From NCBI GenBank assembly GCA_943914835.1, contig CALUDO010000001.1, forward strand, positions 124,001-188,000: DNA of 64,000 bases. Direction: 5' to 3'. A model generated the notes under the pieces. The model was not told where the DNA came from and did not search any database. It saw nothing but the letters and a program-made list of their open reading frames with translations. The translations under genes and the position numbers were made by a program. The stretch comes from an uncultured Eremococcus sp. Its GTDB lineage: Bacteria; Bacillota; Bacilli; Lactobacillales; Aerococcaceae. Shown piece after piece: positions 56,899 to 64,000 of this stretch (positions within the stretch are counted from its first letter, which is position 1; each line of letters starts with the position of its first letter).

Positions 56899-58562
56899 TA
56901 AAGAAACAAGAAAAGACTAAAAATTACAATCTTGTCTTATATATCATAACGATAAGTTTGATTTTTTTAGTTTTTGCGGCACGGATCTTTCAATTAACCG
57001 TGGTAAAGAAGAGTAATTCAGTTGATTTAAGTCAATTGGACCCCATATATGAAAATGGAAGTAGTATTACGCAGGTTAGACGGGGGAATATTTTTGATTC
57101 CTCGGGTAAGCCTATTGCGCTTGATACTACTTCTTATTCTCTTTATGCACAAATAAAAGGAGAAAATGATGTTGTAGAAGACCCGGATGAGACGGCTAAG
57201 TTTCTGAGTAATGTATTGAATGTTTCTCGGGATGAGATTTTAGGCTATCTTTTGCAGGATAATTTAAATCAGGTTGAATTTGGACCAGCGGGAAAAGATT
57301 TAAATCAAGAACAAATTCTAGCTATTTCTCAAGCGAATTTTCCAGGTTTGCATATCCATGAAGAAGTCTCTCGTTTCTATGCCAATGATTTCTACGCTTC
57401 TCATTTGATTGGTTATGCTGATAAGAGCGAAGATGGCTCAAAATTGGAAGGTAAATTAGGTATTGAGTTGGCATTCAATGACCAGTTAAGCCAAGCCAGT
57501 CAACGTGACAGCCAGGGCTTGCAGAGTGGGAGTGACCTTTATTTAACCTTGGATTCTCGTTTGCAAAATTATTTAGATTCCTTATTAGCTGATAGTTACC
57601 AGAAGTATCAGCCAGAAGAGATGGGGGCCTATTTGGTAGATGTCAAAACTGGTCGTTTATTAGCCTCAAGTCAGCAGCCATCATTTAATCTTAATACACG
57701 GGGGGGAATCGATAAACAATGGATGAACCTCCTTGTAGAGAATTCCTATGAACCTGGTTCAACCATCAAAATTCTAGTCTCAGCTCTAGCCCAAGATCTT
57801 CACCTTTATCAGCCGGGTGAGACTTACCAGTCAGGCTCAATCGAAGTTTATGACCGTAAGATTCATGATTATAATTTAGAAGGTTGGGGACCGATTAGCT
57901 TTGACGAGGGGCTTATTAGGTCTTCAAACGTTGGGATGGTTGAGTTGGTTCAGCGAATGGGCTTGGACACATGGATGAAAAAATTAGAAGAATTTGGCTT
58001 TGGCCAGACTACTCAATCAGGTTTGCCCAATGAAACAAAGGGACAAATTGCCTTTGATAACCCAGTGTCACAGACTATGTCAGCCTTTGGGCAGGGAATT
58101 ATGACCAGCCCAATCCAATTATTACAAGCCTATTCAAGCATTGGAAATGGTGGTAAAATGATGAAGATTCAGTATCTTGATCATATGACAGGTAGTGGGC
58201 CTTCTAAATTTGAACCAATTGTGGTGAAGAATTTATTTACGCCTCAGGCAGCCAATAAGGTCTTGTCCTTAATGGTTGATACGGTTGAGAAAGACTACGG
58301 GACAGCTAAAGATTATCGGATGGAGGGCATTAAGATTGCTGCCAAAACAGGGACAGCACAAATTGCTGATCCGAATGGGAACGGCTATCTGACGGGACCT
58401 TCAGATTATTATTTCTCTGTGGTTTCTTTCTTTCCAGCTGATGATCCCAACTATATCTTGTACATGTCAATGAAACGACCAAGTGAAGCTCAGGGTAGAA
58501 CGGGAAATCAAATTCTATCAGAGATTTTTAAACCTTTTGTAAATTATGTTTTAGTGGATTAA
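56895..58562 (+). CDS. ftsI: Division-specific class B penicillin-binding protein (FtsI/PBP2x type)
   Basis: The septal transpeptidase, 555 residues. A membrane anchor (about 12-35) is followed by the dimerisation domain (VRRGNIFDSSGKPIALD) and the transpeptidase with SxxK Ser289-Lys292 (EPGSTIK), SSN (343-345) and KTG (484-486). The chain ends soon after the transpeptidase, so the two C-terminal PASTA domains found in many Gram-positive PBP2x proteins are missing. The ATG overlaps ftsL, coupling the two. Confidence 0.94.
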   Translation: MIKKQEKTKNYNLVLYIITISLIFLVFAARIFQLTVVKKSNSVDLSQLDPIYENGSSITQVRRGNIFDSSGKPIALDTTSYSLYAQIKGENDVVEDPDETAKFLSNVLNVSRDEILGYLLQDNLNQVEFGPAGKDLNQEQILAISQANFPGLHIHEEVSRFYANDFYASHLIGYADKSEDGSKLEGKLGIELAFNDQLSQASQRDSQGLQSGSDLYLTLDSRLQNYLDSLLADSYQKYQPEEMGAYLVDVKTGRLLASSQQPSFNLNTRGGIDKQWMNLLVENSYEPGSTIKILVSALAQDLHLYQPGETYQSGSIEVYDRKIHDYNLEGWGPISFDEGLIRSSNVGMVELVQRMGLDTWMKKLEEFGFGQTTQSGLPNETKGQIAFDNPVSQTMSAFGQGIMTSPIQLLQAYSSIGNGGKMMKIQYLDHMTGSGPSKFEPIVVKNLFTPQAANKVLSLMVDTVEKDYGTAKDYRMEGIKIAAKTGTAQIADPNGNGYLTGPSDYYFSVVSFFPADDPNYILYMSMKRPSEAQGRTGNQILSEIFKPFVNYVLVD

Positions 58563-58587
58563 TGATGAATAGAGAAGTGAGGGACTT

Positions 58588-60075
58588 ATGAAACAAGTTG
58601 ACTTATTGGATGTTTTATATAATAAGCAGGTTTATGGAGCGAAATATTTAAATAAGGAAGTTACGTCTCTAACCAATGACTCTAGAAGTGTTGAACCAGG
58701 CGCTTGCTTTATTGCCTTGGTTGGCGAACATTTCGATGGCCATCAAGCTGTTGAGGAAGTTGTGAGTCAAGGGGTTCAATTAGTGGTTGTTGAAAATTAT
58801 CAGCCATCCTATGCTGATCTTAATGCGACTATTGTTGTAGTTCCTTCCACCTTTAGGGCTCAAGCTATTCTGGCGAATCAGTTTTATCATGAACCTAGTC
58901 GTCAATTGCAAGTTGTCGCTGTTACAGGAACAAATGGCAAAACAACGACTTCTTCAATGATTAGTGATCTTTTAACACATTTGGACCACACAACCGGACA
59001 GATTGGAACACTCCACTATAAGGTCAAGGATCGATATTATCCAGCTGTCAATACCACTCCGGATGCATTGACTCTTCAATCTTTATTCAATGAAATGGTG
59101 ACAAGTGGCTGTCAAGATGCTGTTATTGAAGCTTCCTCACATGCTTTAGCTTTGGGAAGATTGTGGTATACAGATATTGATTGCGCTATATTCACTAATT
59201 TAACACGTGAACATTTAGACTTTCACAAAACCATGGATCAGTATGCCAATGCTAAAAGTTTGCTATTTAGCCAACTAGGCCAAAGTTTCCACCAGGGTCG
59301 CCCTAGACTAGGTATTATTAACATGGATGATAGCTATGCCAGTATAATGGCTCAGGCTACTGGGGCAGATATCGTGACCTATAGCTTGGAAGATTCGAAG
59401 GCTACGGCCTATGCCTTTGATGTTGAAGATAAATTAGGCGGTAGCCAATTTAAAATTCAATTTAAAGGGGATAATTATTCCGCAGAGATTCCTATGCGGG
59501 GTCTATATAATATTTCCAACTACCTTGCAGCCTTCCTTTGCTTAACGGAGTATTATGGTTATAGTCCCCAAGAAGTTATCCAAGCTAGCCAATCTTTTAA
59601 AGGGGTGCCTGGACGGATGGAATCTGTACAGATGGGTCAAGATTTTGACATTATTGTTGATTTTGCCCACACTTCAGACGCTTTAGAACGTGTCATGCAA
59701 GAGTTATCTAAAAGTAAACAAGGGCGTCTAATTGCCTTAATGGGTCATAGTGGTGGTAATCGGGACTCAGGTGCTCGACCAGGTATTGGCGATGTCTTGT
59801 TTAAATATGCAGATTACATTGTCTTTACTGCGGATAATCCGCGCTTTGAAAAAGTTTCTAAAATTTGTCGCGAAATGATTGGAGATCATCAAGAAAAATC
59901 ATATACAGTGATTGAAGATCGTAAGGATGCAGTTACCCATGCCTTAGAGGCAGCCCAAGCAGGGGACATTGTTTTATTGGCTGGTAAGGGTGGCGAAGGC
60001 TATCAAGTGATAGGTGATGACAAAGTTCCTTACGATGATGTAGAGGAAGTTGAGGCTTATTATCAGTCCAAGTAG
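58588..60075 (+). CDS. murE: UDP-MurNAc-tripeptide ligase MurE (meso-diaminopimelate-like signature)
   Basis: Adds the third stem residue to UDP-MurNAc-L-Ala-D-Glu. The 495-residue Mur ligase has P-loop VTGTNGKTTTS, NTTPDALTLQ and a C-terminal specificity motif DNPR (416-419), followed by GKGGE (466-470). In E. coli MurE the Arg of DNPR and the Glu of GKGHE hold meso-diaminopimelate, whereas Staphylococcus and pneumococcal L-lysine enzymes have DNPA or DDPN and no such Glu. This and its Bacillus-like place before mraY suggest the diaminopimelate type; activity is inferred. Confidence 0.93.
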   Translation: MKQVDLLDVLYNKQVYGAKYLNKEVTSLTNDSRSVEPGACFIALVGEHFDGHQAVEEVVSQGVQLVVVENYQPSYADLNATIVVVPSTFRAQAILANQFYHEPSRQLQVVAVTGTNGKTTTSSMISDLLTHLDHTTGQIGTLHYKVKDRYYPAVNTTPDALTLQSLFNEMVTSGCQDAVIEASSHALALGRLWYTDIDCAIFTNLTREHLDFHKTMDQYANAKSLLFSQLGQSFHQGRPRLGIINMDDSYASIMAQATGADIVTYSLEDSKATAYAFDVEDKLGGSQFKIQFKGDNYSAEIPMRGLYNISNYLAAFLCLTEYYGYSPQEVIQASQSFKGVPGRMESVQMGQDFDIIVDFAHTSDALERVMQELSKSKQGRLIALMGHSGGNRDSGARPGIGDVLFKYADYIVFTADNPRFEKVSKICREMIGDHQEKSYTVIEDRKDAVTHALEAAQAGDIVLLAGKGGEGYQVIGDDKVPYDDVEEVEAYYQSK

Positions 60076-60103
60076 ATAATCTATTTTATAAAGGAGAATG
60101 ATT

Positions 60104-61051
60104 ATGAATATCTTTGGTATGGTTATTTCATTTGCTATAACCATCATCTTAATGCCTTTTTTTATCAAGTATTTTATCCGTAAGAAAATTGGACAAACGA
60201 CTCGTGAAGAAGGACCTTTGTGGCACGAGGTTAAAACAGGGACACCCACCATGGGTGGATCTGTTTTTGTTGCGTCTATCATAATAACCTGTTTAATTCT
60301 AGGTGGGATAGCTGGTTTGCTTGACGGTTACCTATGGATGCTTATCTTGGCCTTCTTGTTATTCGGTGGAATTGGTTTTATAGATGACTTCATTTCTATT
60401 TTTAAAAAACAAAATGAAGGACTTACAGCTAATCAGAAATTTCTGGCCCAGGTTATTTTCTCCATTTTACTTGTGGGTGTGGGAAGATTTCTTCAAGCTG
60501 ATTTGACTTTTGATCTCTTTGGATATCAGGTAACCTCGATTATTTGGATTATCTTATTTGCCTTTTTCTGGATTACTGGATTTTCCAATGCAGTGAACTT
60601 AACAGATGGCTTGGATGGCTTATCAACGGGTCTATCTATCATTTCTTATTTGACCTATGCTTTTATTGCTAATAGATCTGGAAAGGACAGTCTTGTATTT
60701 GCTTGTTTAGTGGTAGTAGGAGCTTTAGGGGCCTTTCTTATATTTAATAAGAAACCTGCTAAAATTTTTATGGGGGATGTGGGATCCTTGGCACTTGGAG
60801 CTGGGCTGGCAGTCTTGTCCCTGGCTTTGAATCGTCCCTGGTCTTTACTATGGATAGGAATTATCTTTGTCATCGAAACAGCTAGTGTGATTCTTCAAGT
60901 CCTTTCATTCAAAACTACCGGTAAGCGAATCTTCAAGATGAGTCCGATTCACCATCATTTCGAAATGATTGGTTGGTCAGAAGGGCAAGTTGTTCTACGC
61001 TTCTGGTTATGCGGACTAGTGGCTGCTATAACATATCTATTAGTACATTAG
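60104..61051 (+). CDS. mraY: Phospho-N-acetylmuramoyl-pentapeptide-transferase MraY
   Basis: Transfers phospho-MurNAc-pentapeptide to undecaprenyl phosphate, making lipid I. The 315-residue, ten-helix protein has GTPTMGGSVFV, FIDDFISIFKKQNEGLTANQKF with the Asp pair, NLTDGLDGLS and MSPIHHHFEMIGWSE. The ATG at 60104 is seven bases after AAGGAG; one two codons earlier is too close. It uses the carrier recycled by uppP. Confidence 0.96.
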   Translation: MNIFGMVISFAITIILMPFFIKYFIRKKIGQTTREEGPLWHEVKTGTPTMGGSVFVASIIITCLILGGIAGLLDGYLWMLILAFLLFGGIGFIDDFISIFKKQNEGLTANQKFLAQVIFSILLVGVGRFLQADLTFDLFGYQVTSIIWIILFAFFWITGFSNAVNLTDGLDGLSTGLSIISYLTYAFIANRSGKDSLVFACLVVVGALGAFLIFNKKPAKIFMGDVGSLALGAGLAVLSLALNRPWSLLWIGIIFVIETASVILQVLSFKTTGKRIFKMSPIHHHFEMIGWSEGQVVLRFWLCGLVAAITYLLVH

Positions 61052-61064
61052 AAAAGAGGAAACT

Positions 61065-62432
61065 ATGATACACCGTGAGGCATTATCCCAAAGCAAGGTC
61101 TTGATTTTAGGATACGGTTTGACAGGTCAAGCATCTGCTGCATTTTTGTTAGACCAGGGGGCTCAGGTGAGTTTAAGTGATTCTAAACCTATAGACCAAG
61201 ATCAAGCCCTGAACTTATTGAAAGACAAGGGGCTCAGACTTATAACAGGAGATCAAAGTCCTGAAATCCTTGAAGAGGGATTTGATTTCATTCTCAAGAA
61301 TCCGGGGATTCCCTACCAAGTTCCAATCATTCAAGCAGCCCTTGATAAAAAGATTCCAATTTTTACCGATATCGAGTTGGCGTCTTGGTACAGTCAGGCT
61401 CCAATTCTAGCAGTGACTGGATCTAATGGGAAAACAACTACCACTGCCTTGATCCACCAAATAATGGAAGGGAAATCTGTACTTGGCGGGAATATTGGAA
61501 TCCCTAGTTTAAGTGTTGTCGATAAGGCTACCAGCGACCAAGCTTTATTACTAGAGACCTCCAGCTTTCAACTAGCAGGGACCCAGGAATTCAAACCGCA
61601 TATCGCTGTGATTACCAATATATATCCAACCCACTTGGATTATCATGGGGATATGGAGGGGTACATTGAGGCAAAATTAAAGATCGCAGAGAATTTAGAT
61701 TCCTCATCTTATTTGGTATATAATTATGATCAAGAAGCCTTGCTTCATAGGGTTTCCTGCCTTCCAGGCAAGCAGGTGCCATTTGCTAGAAAGCAAGTTG
61801 ACTCTTGGGTAAAGGACCATGGGTCATATATTGAAGACGGAGTCATTTACTTCCAAGGACAGAAGGTTATGGAGGTTGCTAAGGTAGCGATACCTGGCCA
61901 ACATAATCTTGAAAATGTGTTAGCTGCTGTTGCTGTGGCTATGCTTGAAGGTATCAGTCCCCAAGAGATTAGTGATCGAGTAGCAGCCTATCATGGCATG
62001 CCGCATCGGATTCAAAGAATCGCTTCTGTGCGAGGTTGCGACTTCTATAATGATTCAAAGGCCACCAACATAACAGCCACTGTAACAGCTCTTAAGGCCT
62101 TTGATAGGCCCCTTGTTTATATTGGTGGGGGCCTAGACCGTGGCAATGATTTTGATGATCTTGTGCCTTACTTAAGGGGTATTAAAGTAGCCCATCTCTA
62201 TGGTCAAACTAAGCATAAAATGGCTAAAGCCTTTGAAATGGTTGGTATAGACTACCAGATTCATGAGGATTTGCAGGAAGCTACTCAGGCAGCCTATAAA
62301 GAGATGCAGTCGGGGCAAGTTATGCTTTTCTCTCCTGCGTGTGCTTCCTGGGATCAATTTCCAAATTATGAAATACGCGGAGAAAATTTCGTCAAAGAAA
62401 TTCAAACCTTAATTCAAAAAGACCCCTACTAG
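61065..62432 (+). CDS. murD: UDP-N-acetylmuramoylalanine-D-glutamate ligase MurD
   Basis: Adds D-glutamate to UDP-MurNAc-L-Ala. The 455-residue product has an N-terminal ILGYGLTGQASAAFLL, P-loop VTGSNGKTTTT, the ETSSFQL loop, FYNDSKATN and a C-terminal SPACASWDQF, all family marks. Start ATG follows AAGAGGAAA. No ftsW/spoVE lies between murD and murG, unlike Bacillus. Confidence 0.96.
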   Translation: MIHREALSQSKVLILGYGLTGQASAAFLLDQGAQVSLSDSKPIDQDQALNLLKDKGLRLITGDQSPEILEEGFDFILKNPGIPYQVPIIQAALDKKIPIFTDIELASWYSQAPILAVTGSNGKTTTTALIHQIMEGKSVLGGNIGIPSLSVVDKATSDQALLLETSSFQLAGTQEFKPHIAVITNIYPTHLDYHGDMEGYIEAKLKIAENLDSSSYLVYNYDQEALLHRVSCLPGKQVPFARKQVDSWVKDHGSYIEDGVIYFQGQKVMEVAKVAIPGQHNLENVLAAVAVAMLEGISPQEISDRVAAYHGMPHRIQRIASVRGCDFYNDSKATNITATVTALKAFDRPLVYIGGGLDRGNDFDDLVPYLRGIKVAHLYGQTKHKMAKAFEMVGIDYQIHEDLQEATQAAYKEMQSGQVMLFSPACASWDQFPNYEIRGENFVKEIQTLIQKDPY

Positions 62433-62452
62433 GCATTGAAGGAGTGAGTATC

Positions 62453-63574
62453 GTGACAAAAATCAATCGAATTGTTCTCTCAGGTGGAGGGACAGGTGGA
62501 CATATATATCCTGCTTTATCCGTCTATAAAGAACTTAAGCGGCGCAATCCCGATTTAGAAGCATTATATATTGGTACACAAAAAGGTCTAGAGGCTCGAA
62601 TTATACCTCAGGAAGGAATTCCTTTTAAATCCATTAATATTCAGGGGCTTAAACGGTCAATCTCAATTGATAATCTTAAGACTGGAATTCATTTGTTGAC
62701 TTCCATGCGGAAGGCACAAAATATGATTCAAGATTTTAAACCCGATGTGGTTATCGGAACAGGGGGGTATGTTTCAGCTCCAGTCCTATTAGCTGCTTCC
62801 TTCTTAAGTGTTCCAACTATGATTCACGAACAGAATTCTACTGCAGGGGTAACCAATCGACTGCTTTCGCGTTTCGTTACCAAAATAGGAATCTGTTTTG
62901 AAGAGGTTACAAAGGACTTCCCTAAATCTAAGTATAAAATCGAAATGACCGGGAATCCTAGGGGGCAAGAAGTTATCGACACCCCGGAGGACCCTCATAT
63001 TTTGAATAGGCAATTTGGTTTAGAAGATAATTTACCCACTGTCCTGGTGTTTGGCGGCAGCCGAGGGGCACCAGCCATTACAAAAGCTGCGGTAGATAGT
63101 ATTCCTAGCTTTAGTCAAAGGGAGTATCAAGTGATCATTGCTACGGGAAGTGACCACTATGACCAGGTGGTTGAAGCCGTAGAGGGTGGTGATTCGCTCA
63201 GGGCAAAAAATGTTAAAATAGTTCCTTACATTGACAATATGCCTTCGGTTTTTCGGGCGATTGACTTAGTGGTTTGCCGGAGTGGCGCTACTACTTTGAC
63301 GGAAATTCTTGCCCTAGGTTTACCTAGTTTATTGATTCCTAGCCCATATGTAACTAATAATCATCAAGAGAAAAATGCCCAATCTTTAGTATCTAAGAAG
63401 GCGGCTATGATGCTTTTGGAAAGTGATTTGAACAAGGATTCATTGACCATGTACATTGATGAGTTAATGACTAATCCAGAGAAATTAAAAGATATGTCAA
63501 CCAGGGCGGCGAATATGGCCATTACTGATGCGCGTGATCGTATCGTTTCAATTCTAGAAGAAATTACAATTTAG
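62453..63574 (+). CDS. murG: Undecaprenyl-PP-MurNAc-pentapeptide GlcNAc transferase MurG
   Basis: Adds GlcNAc to lipid I to make lipid II at the inner membrane face. The 373-residue GT28 enzyme has LSGGGTGGHIYPAL (G loop 1), GTGGYVSAP, IHEQNSTAGVTNR, VFGGSRGAPAI and RSGATTLTEI. The start is GTG at 62453, eight bases after AAGGAG; a GTG nine bases earlier overlaps that site. Confidence 0.95.
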   Translation: MTKINRIVLSGGGTGGHIYPALSVYKELKRRNPDLEALYIGTQKGLEARIIPQEGIPFKSINIQGLKRSISIDNLKTGIHLLTSMRKAQNMIQDFKPDVVIGTGGYVSAPVLLAASFLSVPTMIHEQNSTAGVTNRLLSRFVTKIGICFEEVTKDFPKSKYKIEMTGNPRGQEVIDTPEDPHILNRQFGLEDNLPTVLVFGGSRGAPAITKAAVDSIPSFSQREYQVIIATGSDHYDQVVEAVEGGDSLRAKNVKIVPYIDNMPSVFRAIDLVVCRSGATTLTEILALGLPSLLIPSPYVTNNHQEKNAQSLVSKKAAMMLLESDLNKDSLTMYIDELMTNPEKLKDMSTRAANMAITDARDRIVSILEEITI

Positions 63575-63613
63575 ATTCTGAGATTATTAAGCTAGGAAGA
63601 GGGGAGGAAGTTT

Positions 63614-64000
63614 ATGAGACCGCGTCGACCAAAGTCCGCCCAAGGACGTTGGAAAATAAATCAACCGGAAGTAAAATCCATACATGAAATTCCGTCTGGT
63701 CAGACCAGGGCTTCCTCCCATATCAATCAAGCTAGACTCAATCAATCTCACCAGGGCAATTACCGAATAAAGACTGATGAACTAAGTATTAGGGATAGTG
63801 GACGATATAATCAGGTAAAAGGCCAGAGTCAAGATTTTTCTGGTAACTATCGAATAGAGAACTTCAGGTCGAAGGCTAATACAAATTCAACTAGATCTGA
63901 TCAATTAATGCCGCCTCGACAAGGTATGAGAGTCCGTGACTATCAAAGCAACCAACGAATTTATCAAAGTCGATTAAGGCAGCCAGACCCACAAGCAAAT
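63614..64000 (+). CDS. divIB: Cell division protein DivIB/FtsQ, N-terminal part (runs off the window)
   Basis: An open frame from ATG 63614 (after GGGGAGGAAG) to the window end encodes at least 129 residues starting MRPRRPKSAQGRWKINQPEV. It is basic, polar, low in hydrophobics and probably disordered, with recurring GNYRI/GRYNQ/GNYRIEN segments. Position after murG and the long polar cytoplasmic start fit DivIB, whose membrane helix and POTRA domain would lie beyond the window. No diagnostic domain is visible, so identity rests on synteny. Confidence 0.7.
   Translation, partial: MRPRRPKSAQGRWKINQPEVKSIHEIPSGQTRASSHINQARLNQSHQGNYRIKTDELSIRDSGRYNQVKGQSQDFSGNYRIENFRSKANTNSTRSDQLMPPRQGMRVRDYQSNQRIYQSRLRQPDPQAN

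Overview
This window is a gene-dense, AT-rich stretch of a low-GC Firmicutes chromosome. The likely order is Lactobacillales, at a guess Aerococcaceae or Carnobacteriaceae. The clues are the Gram-positive gene orders (relQ-nadK-rluD-mgtE; yqeG to tmcAL; cggR-gap-pgk-tpiA-gpmI-eno; mraZ to divIB), mevalonate-pathway isoprenoid genes, HPr with His15 and Ser46, MurT/GatD, LuxS, strong AGGAGG ribosome sites, and no sporulation genes. A single mreB, and a MurE carrying residues typical of meso-diaminopimelate enzymes, argue against a Streptococcus-like ovococcus. The genus is not settled by what can be seen.

Layout. 1-3430: end of an unknown gene, cutC, a D,D-carboxypeptidase and an O-antigen-ligase-like membrane protein. 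3440-4810: infC-rpmI-rplT behind a structured L20-type leader, with infC starting at AUU. 4866-8367: a heterodimeric ABC exporter. 8428-17698: spxH, divergent relQ-nadK-rluD-mgtE, a DivIVA-like protein, prfC, ptsH-ptsI. 17778-21029: folT under a tetrahydrofolate riboswitch, a lipid glycosyltransferase, a broken dehydrogenase and ykuJ. 21147-27616: ribosome-assembly, NAD and tRNA genes ending in yceD-rpmF. 27670-35628: CtsR-controlled clpP and the glycolytic operon. 35645-38000: minus-strand genes (a prematurely stopped flavin protein, luxS, a 36-residue basic protein, uppP). 38070-45057: envelope genes with an unrecognised lipoprotein, the gatD-murT pair and tdk. 45089-51269: prfA-prmC-ywlC, upp, mvaA-mvaS. 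51490-54840: DUF1146-murA-mreB-epuA and a DUF3397-type membrane protein. 54953-64000: MraZ boxes and the division/cell-wall cluster mraZ-rsmH-ftsL-ftsI-murE-mraY-murD-murG, running off the window inside divIB.

How the genes fit together. Much of the window builds the envelope: isoprenoid precursors (mvaS, mvaA), carrier-lipid recycling (uppP), muropeptide synthesis (murA, murE, murD, mraY, murG), lipid II amidation (murT/gatD), cross-linking and trimming (ftsI, dacA, an M15 peptidase), shape (mreB) and glycolipid. The rest is translation (three ribosomal proteins, IF-3, RF1 with its methylase, RF3, assembly GTPase) and central carbon supply (EI/HPr and lower glycolysis).

I saw no CRISPR array, phage, insertion sequence, tRNA, rRNA or recognisable defence system. 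No wholly new system is evident. The best second-look items are regulatory (AUU start and L20 leader, folT riboswitch with a ribosome-site-blocking arm, four 10-bp MraZ repeats, CtsR box, internal eno promoter), two genes broken by in-frame stops, and the MurE specificity signature.
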